From contig LUZO01000388.1 of assembly GCA_001603685.1 (NCBI GenBank), positions 1 through 6,416 on the forward strand: DNA of 6,416 bases. Reading direction: 5' to 3'. This DNA comes from Bacteroidales bacterium Bact_23. GTDB lineage: Bacteria; Bacteroidota; Bacteroidia; Bacteroidales; Lentimicrobiaceae. The notes beneath the pieces were generated by a model. It was not told where the DNA came from, did no database searches, and worked only from the letters and a program-made list of their open reading frames with translations. The translations under genes and the position numbers were made by a program. Within the stretch, counting starts at the first letter, position 1. Each line of letters begins with the position of its first letter. Shown here in pieces: positions 1 through 6,416 of the stretch.

Positions 1-1184
1 GCCCTGCTCCCGGTATTAACTCAGTTATAGCATCCGTAGCCAAGGTTTTTCTCAAAGACGGCTACCGGGTAATCGGTCTTCACGAAGGATACAAGACGCT
101 GTTCAGCGACAGTCCCAAAATTGTTGACATTGATTTTGAAATGGCCGACCGGATTCACAACCAGGGTGGTTCGGTACTTATTATGAGCCGCCACAAACCA
201 AAAAATGAAGATTTCAACACAGATTTTTTCATTAAAAACAATGTAAAACTGCTGGTTACCATTGGTGGCGACGATACCGCCTCAACTGCCAACCGCATTT
301 CGAAATTTCTGACCGCCAATAATGTGAATATTCAGAATATTCATGTTCCCAAAACCATCGACAATGACCTTCCGCTGCCGGATGGGATTCCTACTTTCGG
401 TTACCAGAGTGCCAAGCAGGAGGGCGTCAGGCTGGCAACTACCGTTTATGAAGATGCACGCACCAGCGGCAACTGGTTTGTGGTTTCGGCCATGGGCCGC
501 GAAGCCGGACACCTTGCTTTCGGCATCGGCGCTGCCTGCCATTACCCCATGATTATCATTCCTGAAATGTTCAACAAGGCCGAAGTTACCTTCGACCGTA
601 TTCTGAGGCTGGTAATTTCATCCATGATAAAGCGTAAGATCCTGGGTATCAGCTATGGGGTTGCCATTATCAGCGAAGGGGTCTTCCATTTTATGACCGA
701 CGAAGAGATTACCTCCTCGGGCATCCACTTTTCCTTCGACGACCACGGGCATCCGGAACTGGGCAATGTGAGCAAGGCACATATCTTTAACGAGCTGCTG
801 CAGAAAAGAACGGCAGAACTCGGGCTGAAAGTAAAAAGCCGTCCGGTGGAAATCGGCTACGAGATACGCTGCGTTCAGCCCATCGCCTTTGATATGCTCT
901 ACTGCGCCCTGATGGGAATTGGCGTGAAACATCTTTATGATCAGGGGCTGACCAGTTGTATGGTAATCAGCGGCCCCAACGGCGATATTTCACCACGGTA
1001 TCTGAAGGATGTTGAAGACGAAAACGGAAAAGTGAAGCCCCGCCTGGTGAATATGGATGGCCAAAAGTCAAAAATGGTGTTTGAAGACAGTCTGCAATAC
1101 ATTGAGCCGGCCGATTATGAAGCTGCCCGTAAATATGTTCCCGATCCGGAGAATTACGATTTCAGAAAGATTCTGAACTGGTAA
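1..1184 (+). CDS. pfp: 6-phosphofructokinase, probably pyrophosphate-dependent; 5' end cut by the window edge
   Basis: This enzyme phosphorylates fructose 6-phosphate to fructose 1,6-bisphosphate in the cytoplasm, in glycolysis. The frame is open from base 3, giving 393 visible residues. It enters inside the N-terminal glycine loop (PAPGINSVIASVAKVF), so only about 10-15 residues are missing, and the ATG at 141 is internal. Family motifs appear in order: GGDDT (264-278), PKTIDND (348-368) with the catalytic Asp at 360-362, SAMGREAGH (from 486), ISEG (Glu at 675-677) and GYEIR (Arg at 867-869). ATP-dependent enzymes usually have Gly at the second Asp of GGDD (273-275) and at the Lys of PKTIDND (351-353). 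The Asp plus Lys pair is the known signature of PPi-dependent enzymes, which also run in reverse; PPi use here is inferred from these two residues. The protein is longer than the roughly 320 residues of E. coli PfkA. The family is certain, the phosphoryl donor less so; pfkA would be the name if it uses ATP. Confidence 0.93.
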   Translation, partial: PAPGINSVIASVAKVFLKDGYRVIGLHEGYKTLFSDSPKIVDIDFEMADRIHNQGGSVLIMSRHKPKNEDFNTDFFIKNNVKLLVTIGGDDTASTANRISKFLTANNVNIQNIHVPKTIDNDLPLPDGIPTFGYQSAKQEGVRLATTVYEDARTSGNWFVVSAMGREAGHLAFGIGAACHYPMIIIPEMFNKAEVTFDRILRLVISSMIKRKILGISYGVAIISEGVFHFMTDEEITSSGIHFSFDDHGHPELGNVSKAHIFNELLQKRTAELGLKVKSRPVEIGYEIRCVQPIAFDMLYCALMGIGVKHLYDQGLTSCMVISGPNGDISPRYLKDVEDENGKVKPRLVNMDGQKSKMVFEDSLQYIEPADYEAARKYVPDPENYDFRKILNW

Positions 1185-1219
1185 AGGTCTTTTGATTTCA
1201 GAAATTTCCAACCGGAATA

Positions 1220-1240
1220 TGCCTGATACAGAATCGGGCA
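1220..1240 (+). terminator. Hairpin after the phosphofructokinase gene, possible terminator
   Basis: An 8-bp stem, TGCCTGAT pairing with ATCGGGCA (one T-G wobble), encloses a 5-base loop (ACAGA). It begins 36 bases after the phosphofructokinase stop codon. No proper T-run follows, only GGTTTCCC, so it is not a textbook intrinsic terminator. It may instead protect the 3' end of the transcript. It lies directly upstream of the promoter-like box at 1249-1256. Confidence 0.35.
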
Positions 1241-1248
1241 GGTTTCCC

Positions 1249-1256
1249 TATCTTTG
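1249..1256 (+). promoter_or_regulatory. Bacteroidota-type promoter -7 box for the glycosyltransferase gene
   Basis: TATCTTTG, followed by CAC, is an exact match to the Bacteroidota -7 consensus TAnnTTTG. At the usual 19-base spacing the -33 position (1226-1229) reads ATAC, so there is no good TTTG partner; the nearest weak candidate is CCTG at 1222-1225. Transcription would start just downstream, near 1260-1265, leaving a leader of about 120 bases before the ATG at 1383. The call rests on the -7 match and its placement between two genes. Confidence 0.45.
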
Positions 1257-1382
1257 CACTACCACCGCCTTACCGGTTTTGAATGTCCGGAACGGGAGCC
1301 CTGTTGCCGTTAAACATGGTTACCGTTCAGGCACAGCCGGATAGCCGGCTTGTTTATTAACTTAATCATTGCAACTTGTTTT

Positions 1383-2897
1383 ATGAAACCGGATAAAACG
1401 GCACCGGCCTGCCATACCAAAAGGGTTTTGCCTCTGGCATTGGCCCTGCTGCTGTTTGCTCTGCTGTTATTCCTGAACATCCGCTCCGATCACGACTGGG
1501 GGGATGACTTTGCACAGTATCTGGCACAGGCTGAAAACATTGCGCAGCACAAGCCGATGCATCAGACCGGTTATGTGTACAACGAATTTTATCCAAGCCT
1601 CGGCCCGCGGGCCTACCCTCCCGGCTTTCCGCTAATTATTGCTCCCATGGTAAAATATTGGGGGAATCATATAACCCCCTATAATTACCTCACTTCCATA
1701 ATTCTGCTGCTTACTTCACTGCTTACCGTTGTTTTCCTGAAAAGGCAATCGGGATGGCTTCCCGCTCTGGCGATGAGTCTGATGGTTTTTTACAACCCCT
1801 ATGTGATTGAGCTTAAAGCCGAAGTGATGTCAGACATTCCGTTTGCCCTGCTCGTTATATTGTTTCTGCTGCTTACCGCCGCCCGAAAAACGCCTGCGTC
1901 TGCTGTTACCTGGATTATTTCAGGCCTTATTGCCGGATTTGCCATAGCCGTAAAAACCGCAGGAATGATTCTTCCGGCCGGATTGGTCATGTTTGCCGGA
2001 TGGATGGCCCTAAATGCGCTAATCAGAAAGGAGAAGTTTTCCGCATTCCTGAAGGAGGCGGCAAGGCCACTGTTATCGGCTGCTGTCGCGCTGGTATTTT
2101 ATTTTATTCTGAACCTCATTTTCATGCGGGGTACAGCCGGCGCCTCCTCCTATCTGAATACCTTTTCGCTGCAAAGCCTTTCGCAAACCATTGCAATGAA
2201 CCTGTATACCTATACTGAGGTTCTGCGCAAATTTTTCATCGATATTCATTCGGGCGTATTTTGGTTTGGATTCCTGGCGGGTTCCGCCGCAGTAACCTTT
2301 ACCATTACCGGGCTGATCATTGCAATCCGCCGCGGTCCGGGCCTGATGGAGTGGATTTTTCTGGCCTACCTCGGGCTGCTGCTGGTTTACCCCTACCACA
2401 ACGCCGGATTCAGGTTCCTTCTGCCCGTTGCTCCGCTGATTATGGTGTATATTGCTGCCGCCGTTGCCGCATTGAAGCCGGGAAGGGGCGAAATTGCAAT
2501 TTACGCCGGAGTTGCCGTTATGATGCTTGCAACCTATATGCCTTCGCTTCATGAAATTCAGCAAAGTACACGCGAAACCCGCGAGGGGCCTTACGGCAGA
2601 TATAGCCGGGATGCTTTTTCAAATGTAAAAGACCTGGTTCCCGATGATGCGCTGGTTGTATTTATCAAACCGAGGGTGCTGGCCCGCTTTGCCGGCAAAA
2701 ACAGCATGGCATTCAACCCCGACAGCACGCCTGCGGAAGTTTACAGGCAATCCGAAATCAGCCGGCCTACCCATTTTCTGCTCTATACCGAACTCCCCGA
2801 TCCCGCACTTGAGCATTACCTTCGAACCAACCGCCGTGAAACGGAAATGATCTGGCAAAACCGGTTTTTCAGGCTTTACCGGAGGAGGGCGGAGTAA
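1383..2897 (+). CDS. Polytopic membrane glycosyltransferase, GT-C fold (ArnT/PMT, family 39-like)
   Basis: This is probably an inner-membrane enzyme that moves a sugar from a polyprenyl-phosphate donor to an acceptor on the periplasmic side; donor and acceptor cannot be read from the sequence. The protein has 504 residues. Hydrophobic segments lie near 15-33, 101-119, 125-138, 150-166, 176-211 (probably two), 229-249, 292-316, 321-337, 345-364 and 368-385. The first periplasmic loop carries WGDDFAQYL (39-47), whose acidic pair fits the GT-C catalytic motif. KAEVMSDIPF (145-154) resembles the second conserved acidic loop motif, and FRFLLPVAPL (343-352) the Arg-Tyr-Leu-Pro region of ArnT/PMT proteins. 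Residues from about 390 to 504 look soluble. I chose ATG 1383 because it gives a Lys/Arg-rich N-terminus before the first membrane helix; an in-frame TTG at 1350 would add 11 residues. No Shine-Dalgarno is visible, as is usual in Bacteroidota. No other glycan gene is adjacent. The fold is fairly sure, the exact family less so. Confidence 0.8.
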   Translation: MKPDKTAPACHTKRVLPLALALLLFALLLFLNIRSDHDWGDDFAQYLAQAENIAQHKPMHQTGYVYNEFYPSLGPRAYPPGFPLIIAPMVKYWGNHITPYNYLTSIILLLTSLLTVVFLKRQSGWLPALAMSLMVFYNPYVIELKAEVMSDIPFALLVILFLLLTAARKTPASAVTWIISGLIAGFAIAVKTAGMILPAGLVMFAGWMALNALIRKEKFSAFLKEAARPLLSAAVALVFYFILNLIFMRGTAGASSYLNTFSLQSLSQTIAMNLYTYTEVLRKFFIDIHSGVFWFGFLAGSAAVTFTITGLIIAIRRGPGLMEWIFLAYLGLLLVYPYHNAGFRFLLPVAPLIMVYIAAAVAALKPGRGEIAIYAGVAVMMLATYMPSLHEIQQSTRETREGPYGRYSRDAFSNVKDLVPDDALVVFIKPRVLARFAGKNSMAFNPDSTPAEVYRQSEISRPTHFLLYTELPDPALEHYLRTNRRETEMIWQNRFFRLYRRRAE

Positions 2898-2915
2898 GAA
2901 AAGAGTGAAAAGTGA

Positions 2916-3641
2916 TTAGCCGAGCACTTCACGCAGTACTGCCACTGACTTCATTTCGCCCATTCCGGGGATGTGAAGGCGGTAATAGTCGATAAGATGA
3001 GCCAGCAGGGCATCTCTGGTACTTCGGCCGGGTTCAAAGGTTCCGAGATTGTGAAAATCCTTCATCTGAAGTTCCTCAAGCGCTTTTGCCGGAGGGCCGG
3101 CAATAAAATAGCGGTGCATCGGCTCCGAATCCATAAACAGCCCTTCCTCCATATCGAAGATGCCGCCGCCATCCACTTTCACAATTCTGGGGCTAAAGCC
3201 CAGATAGCGGGTAAGCCGTAGCATAAACAGCAGATGGAAAGAGCTGAGGGAGATTTCCGGCTCGTTAAGTATCTGAAGTACAGTAATCAAAAAGTTAAAC
3301 AAGGCGGGGTCGGGATGTTCCTCCCTGATTGATTTGTAGAGCAGCTCATTCATAAAAAGCACCAGCGAGCTTCGTGCCATGTCGTCGTGGAGCAGATGCA
3401 GCGGCATGTGGAGCACAGCCTCGCGGATATAATGCAACGACTTGCTTTCGCGGCGGTCAACCACCAGATCGAGGACATTCAGGTGACTGAACAGGGCGGA
3501 TTTCAGTTTTGATTTGCGGCTGAACAGCCCTTTAACCATATACGACTGCAACCCGAGTTGTTCGGTATAAACTTTCACAACAGCGCCCGAATCGCCATAA
3601 CGGGTGGTATGGAACACTATGCCGCGGGTTGAAATAAGCAT
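2916..3641 (-). CDS. recO: DNA repair protein RecO
   Basis: RecO works with RecF and RecR: it anneals single strands and helps load RecA onto SSB-coated DNA during gap and break repair. The 241-residue protein opens with the typical RecO N-terminus MLISTRGIVFHTTRYGDSGA and continues VKVYTEQLGLQSYMVKG, the OB-fold domain (about 1-80). A helical domain follows (about 82-150) with LGFSPRI at its end. The C-terminus IPGMGEMKSVAVLREVL is characteristic of Bacteroidota RecO. There are no cysteines at all, so the zinc-finger region seen in many RecO proteins (expected near 151-180) has no metal site. I start at 3641 because family similarity begins there; an in-frame ATG at 3674 would add 11 residues (MPFVRKFLFLH) with no family match. 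It lies 117 bases downstream of porZ on the same strand, with no convincing terminator between, so it may be read from the porZ transcript. Its stop converges on the glycosyltransferase gene 18 bases away. Confidence 0.93.
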   Translation of the reverse strand: MLISTRGIVFHTTRYGDSGAVVKVYTEQLGLQSYMVKGLFSRKSKLKSALFSHLNVLDLVVDRRESKSLHYIREAVLHMPLHLLHDDMARSSLVLFMNELLYKSIREEHPDPALFNFLITVLQILNEPEISLSSFHLLFMLRLTRYLGFSPRIVKVDGGGIFDMEEGLFMDSEPMHRYFIAGPPAKALEELQMKDFHNLGTFEPGRSTRDALLAHLIDYYRLHIPGMGEMKSVAVLREVLG

Positions 3642-3758
3642 ATGTAAAAATAGGAATTTTCGAACAAAAGGCAACGAATGGCTGCTGTTTTAAAATGTAC
3701 GGGGTATTAGACGCCTGCTATTCACTTCAGACACCGGATCTTCTTTCAGCCTCTGTTG

Positions 3759-6095
3759 TCAGTTTACAAACATGACTTTTGATACCGTTGTCTTCGATCC
3801 GTCGCTGTTGGTGACAAAAATGAGATAGACACCGGTTTTTACCCGGTCGCCGTTGAAATTCCGGCCGTTCCAGAGCGCCTGTCCGCCTTCGCTGATGGTC
3901 GAAAACACAATATTTCCGTTTATATCGGTTATTTTCACGCTTGAATTTCCCACCAGTCCGCGTATGGCAATCGGCCCGTCATACGAATCGCGTACCGGAT
4001 TGGGGAAAACCACTACTTCGTCGTAGTTGGGTTTGGGCGGAACCGATTCGCTGCGATAGGATACCACTCCCTGGTCGGTGCTGAAAAATACCTCTCCTGA
4101 GCTTGTAATGGTAATGTCGGTAATGGCATTGCTGAGCAGCGGGCTGTTCTCTGCTGTAAAATGAAGAATTTCTTTTGTGCCATCGGCCGACATCAGGAAT
4201 ACTCCTGCCCGGTCGGTACCAAACCATTTCCGGTTTGAGCCGTCAACTGCGATGGCAGTTACTGCTTCCGACTCAAGCAGATACTGTCCGTATCCGTCCT
4301 GTTCAATCAAAATTTTCTGTGCATCGAAATTACCGCCGCTAAAAATCCGGTCAGGTGAATAGATAACTCCAATCCCTTCGTTAGATCCAATCCATACCAG
4401 CCCTTCATGATCCACCGCCATACTCAGGATAAAATCGCCGGGCAAATTACCGTTTCCGGCAACGGAGGTCAGCTTTTTCACCCTGTCATCGGCAGTATTG
4501 TCGAGGGTTCCGTTGTCGTCGAATACAATCAGCGAATTGCCGCGGGGCAAGAGCCATTTCCTTCCCGAATTATCCACCATTATCCGGGTAATATCTACTC
4601 CGGCAGCGCCGGCTCCCAGGTTAAACGACTTCCATTCGCCGTTTGCCTTTTTTACCGACAGGGCCGATGCTGCGCTTGAATTGGTAACCCACAGGTTATT
4701 CTGTTTGTCAAACGCCAGGCCTCCTATTCCATACCACGACGGATCGAAGGTAGCTCCCTCAAGGCTGCTGTTTTCACCGGTATATAATTCAACCCGTTCA
4801 CCATCAACATATTCGAGCAGACCGTAGCCCCAGGTTCCGAAATAGACCCGTTTCCGGTTCGATGGATCAACGGCAACAGACAAAACATCGCGCAACGATC
4901 CGAGCAGAGTATCCTTTTTCTTGTCGATGGTTTTCCATTTTCCGTCGATAAACCCTGCAACCATCGCCTGCCTGTATATTCCGCCATAAGCGGTATTTCG
5001 TCCGCCCGGCACGACCCACACATCGTTATTTCCCGAAGCCACGGCGTATGCATCCAAAAAACCCGGTCCGTCGGGCAAGAGCCGTTCGGTATATTTATAA
5101 TCCGTAACCTTAACCAGCCCTTCAAATTCATCGCCAATCCACAGGTTGTTCTCCTTATCCAGAATGGCATCTTTCGGATTTACATCGCCCGGATCATAGG
5201 TGTAGTACCTGCGCCAGTGAGAGCCATCGGGCTTAAAGAAATCAACCGAAAGGTTGTTTGATGCAACCAGAAGTTCGTTGTACACTGCAAGGCTGAACCG
5301 GTTAGAGGTGTTTTCGGGGAAGAAGGGCTCCCATTGGCCCTCTTTTTTTACAAACATAGCGTCTGTGGCATACGCCGGTCCTCTTTTGTTAATATAAACC
5401 CGGCCATCGAGCACGGCAATAAGATTATACGGAGCTATCGGGAGCACCGGCGAGAATTCGGGATTCCATTCCGCAAAGTTGGCAAGGTTTGATCCATGAA
5501 ACTTCGCTTTCATAATTCCGGTTTCCGTAACTGCATAGATAAGCGAATCGGCAGGATTGTATGCAATATCATTCACATTAACGGCACTTCCGTTGAATCC
5601 GATATAGTAAATGGGTTCAGGAAACTCTTCGCGTTCAATATCCAGAACAACAATTCCAAAACCGCAGGCCAGGTATGCCCGCTTCCCGATAAATTCGATG
5701 CGGTTGATAGTTTTGTTGCCCAAAATAGGTTTTCGCTTGATATCGGAAAGATTGATAATGCTGCCATCCTCTTTCAGCAGATCGATATTTGCATTGGTGT
5801 AAGCGATTACCAGCGTTTTGAGTTCCGGATTGTACTTGATGCCGCTGATACCTACATCGCTCAGTCCGTTGCTTTTGTTCAGCCGGTTCAGACTGTTGTC
5901 GGAAATATCATAATAAAACAGGCTGTATGGTGTGGCAGCATATATTTTACTGCCGGCTTCGGCCACCGAAATAACCGTACGGTAGGGCAGATGGTCGCGC
6001 CATTCGCCTATTCCGATTTCCTGTGATACAGCAGTGGAATATATAAACAGAAATAGCTGCAAAGCAGTCAGAAACAGTAAAAATTGCTTTCTCAT
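3759..6095 (-). CDS. porZ: T9SS attachment-complex protein PorZ (two beta-propellers plus C-terminal sorting domain)
   Basis: In Porphyromonas gingivalis, PorZ is a surface protein of the PorU-PorV-PorQ-PorZ attachment complex; it binds anionic LPS and supplies it to the PorU sortase, which links secreted cargo to LPS. This protein has 778 residues, close to the P. gingivalis length. Residues 1 to about 24 form a signal peptide (MRK, hydrophobic core, cleavage near AVS/Q) with no lipobox cysteine. Next comes GEWRDHLPYRTV (30-41), the typical PorZ N-terminal propeller opening. Propeller-type blades follow across about 40-680, with repeated signatures such as NLWIGDEFEGLVKV (317-330), LVWIGSNEGIGVIY (566-579) and RKWFGTDRAGVFLM (622-635). 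Residues about 693-778 are a type A sorting domain: VFPNPV (696-701), LWNG (741-744), TGVYLIFV (754-761) and KVMFV (773-777). The start ATG follows the A-rich AAAGAAAA stretch, with no Shine-Dalgarno. Whether an anionic LPS exists in this organism is unknown. Another T9SS-exported propeller protein is the alternative, but the N-terminus, length and recO neighbour favour PorZ. Confidence 0.85.
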   Translation of the reverse strand: MRKQFLLFLTALQLFLFIYSTAVSQEIGIGEWRDHLPYRTVISVAEAGSKIYAATPYSLFYYDISDNSLNRLNKSNGLSDVGISGIKYNPELKTLVIAYTNANIDLLKEDGSIINLSDIKRKPILGNKTINRIEFIGKRAYLACGFGIVVLDIEREEFPEPIYYIGFNGSAVNVNDIAYNPADSLIYAVTETGIMKAKFHGSNLANFAEWNPEFSPVLPIAPYNLIAVLDGRVYINKRGPAYATDAMFVKKEGQWEPFFPENTSNRFSLAVYNELLVASNNLSVDFFKPDGSHWRRYYTYDPGDVNPKDAILDKENNLWIGDEFEGLVKVTDYKYTERLLPDGPGFLDAYAVASGNNDVWVVPGGRNTAYGGIYRQAMVAGFIDGKWKTIDKKKDTLLGSLRDVLSVAVDPSNRKRVYFGTWGYGLLEYVDGERVELYTGENSSLEGATFDPSWYGIGGLAFDKQNNLWVTNSSAASALSVKKANGEWKSFNLGAGAAGVDITRIMVDNSGRKWLLPRGNSLIVFDDNGTLDNTADDRVKKLTSVAGNGNLPGDFILSMAVDHEGLVWIGSNEGIGVIYSPDRIFSGGNFDAQKILIEQDGYGQYLLESEAVTAIAVDGSNRKWFGTDRAGVFLMSADGTKEILHFTAENSPLLSNAITDITITSSGEVFFSTDQGVVSYRSESVPPKPNYDEVVVFPNPVRDSYDGPIAIRGLVGNSSVKITDINGNIVFSTISEGGQALWNGRNFNGDRVKTGVYLIFVTNSDGSKTTVSKVMFVN

Positions 6096-6416
6096 CTATA
6101 AAGGTTTTCTTTGTAGTTCAGCCCGCGGGTTCAGGTTAACCGGCTAATTATTAAATCCTTGCAAAACCAGCTATTCCCCTGATCCGGCTGCCGGACTGTC
6201 TGAACAAATAAACTGCAATTTTACCAATTTATTGTTAAACAGCGTGATTTTGCCGAAAACTGATTCACAAAGCTTATCCTGATTTCCCCGGATGAAACAT
6301 TTAAACCAAATTCAGCGTTAGAAATTTCGAATAGATTAAGTGTTTTACATGATGATCACATATATATTATCCGATGGAATCCGCACAAGGAATTATTCAT
6401 ATTGTGCATTTCAAAA
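6096..6416. other. porZ upstream region and window edge, no supported gene
   Basis: This 321-base stretch lies upstream of porZ and becomes AT-rich to the right. I found no exact TAnnTTTG box on either strand, so the porZ promoter is not located. Small perfect palindromes occur at 6122-6129 (CCCGCGGG) and 6134-6141 (GGTTAACC), and a 5-bp stem with a 3-base loop at 6183-6195 (TCCGG-CTG-CCGGA). On the + strand an ATG at 6349 opens a frame running off the edge (MMITYILSDGIRTRNYSYC...), and an ATG at 6374 opens another (MESAQGIIHIVHFK...). Both are too short and featureless to call as genes. Confidence 0.6.

Noticed and set aside
1350..1382. TTG start extending the glycosyltransferase by 11 residues
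   Set aside because: The extension MFINLIIATCF is uncharacteristic ahead of a Lys/Arg-rich segment, and the ATG at 1383 gives a more normal membrane-protein N-terminus.
2073..2564. 163-codon open frame on the - strand inside the glycosyltransferase gene
   Set aside because: It is antisense to the membrane-protein gene; its Gln/Asn/Gly-rich translation reflects the reverse of hydrophobic codons.
3642..3675. Promoter for recO on the - strand (TATTTTTA box with a TTG 19 bases upstream)
   Set aside because: The box has a mismatch at its last position and sits so close to the ATG that the message would be nearly leaderless. It is not strong enough to list as a feature.
3642..3758. Terminator between porZ and recO
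   Set aside because: Only a weak 5-bp pairing (GGTGT with ATACC, - strand) was found, without a following T-run.
5496..6026. 176-codon open frame on the + strand inside porZ
   Set aside because: It lies antisense to a well-supported PorZ coding region, and its translation has no recognisable motif or composition of a real protein.
6183..6195. Hairpin TCCGG-CTG-CCGGA as a terminator
   Set aside because: The stem is only 5 bp, no T-run follows on either strand, and no gene end is visible beside it.
6349..6416. Start of a + strand gene at the right edge
   Set aside because: Two overlapping frames (ATG 6349 and ATG 6374) are both open to the edge with only 14-22 codons visible; neither has a recognisable motif or a promoter.

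Overview
The window looks like a chromosomal housekeeping segment from a member of the Bacteroidota. The evidence is a protein with a type IX secretion (T9SS) C-terminal sorting domain that matches PorZ, a RecO of the cysteine-free Bacteroidota form, a Bacteroidota-type promoter -7 box (TATCTTTG), and gene starts without Shine-Dalgarno sequences. The genus cannot be named from the sequence alone. No mobile element, CRISPR array, tRNA or rRNA is visible.

Layout, left to right. Positions 1-1184 (+) hold a 6-phosphofructokinase lacking only its first residues. Its active site carries the Asp/Lys pair typical of pyrophosphate-dependent enzymes. Positions 1185-1382 are a regulatory gap with a hairpin (1220-1240) just after the phosphofructokinase gene and a promoter-like box at 1249-1256. 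Positions 1383-2897 (+) encode a polytopic membrane glycosyltransferase of the GT-C/ArnT-PMT type with a C-terminal soluble domain. It converges on recO (2916-3641, -) with 18 bases between the stop codons. Upstream of recO on the same strand lies porZ (3759-6095, -), 117 bases away. Positions 6096-6416 hold the porZ upstream region and contain no gene I can support.

Functionally the genes are mostly independent: central carbon metabolism (phosphofructokinase), envelope or lipid-linked sugar transfer (GT-C enzyme), recombinational repair (RecO), and surface attachment of T9SS cargo (PorZ). porZ and recO share a strand and could be co-transcribed. I did not find a novel defence, mobile or regulatory system. 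The points most worth a second look are the cofactor type of the phosphofructokinase, the isolated GT-C enzyme with its own leader, and a blockwise similarity between two intergenic regions.
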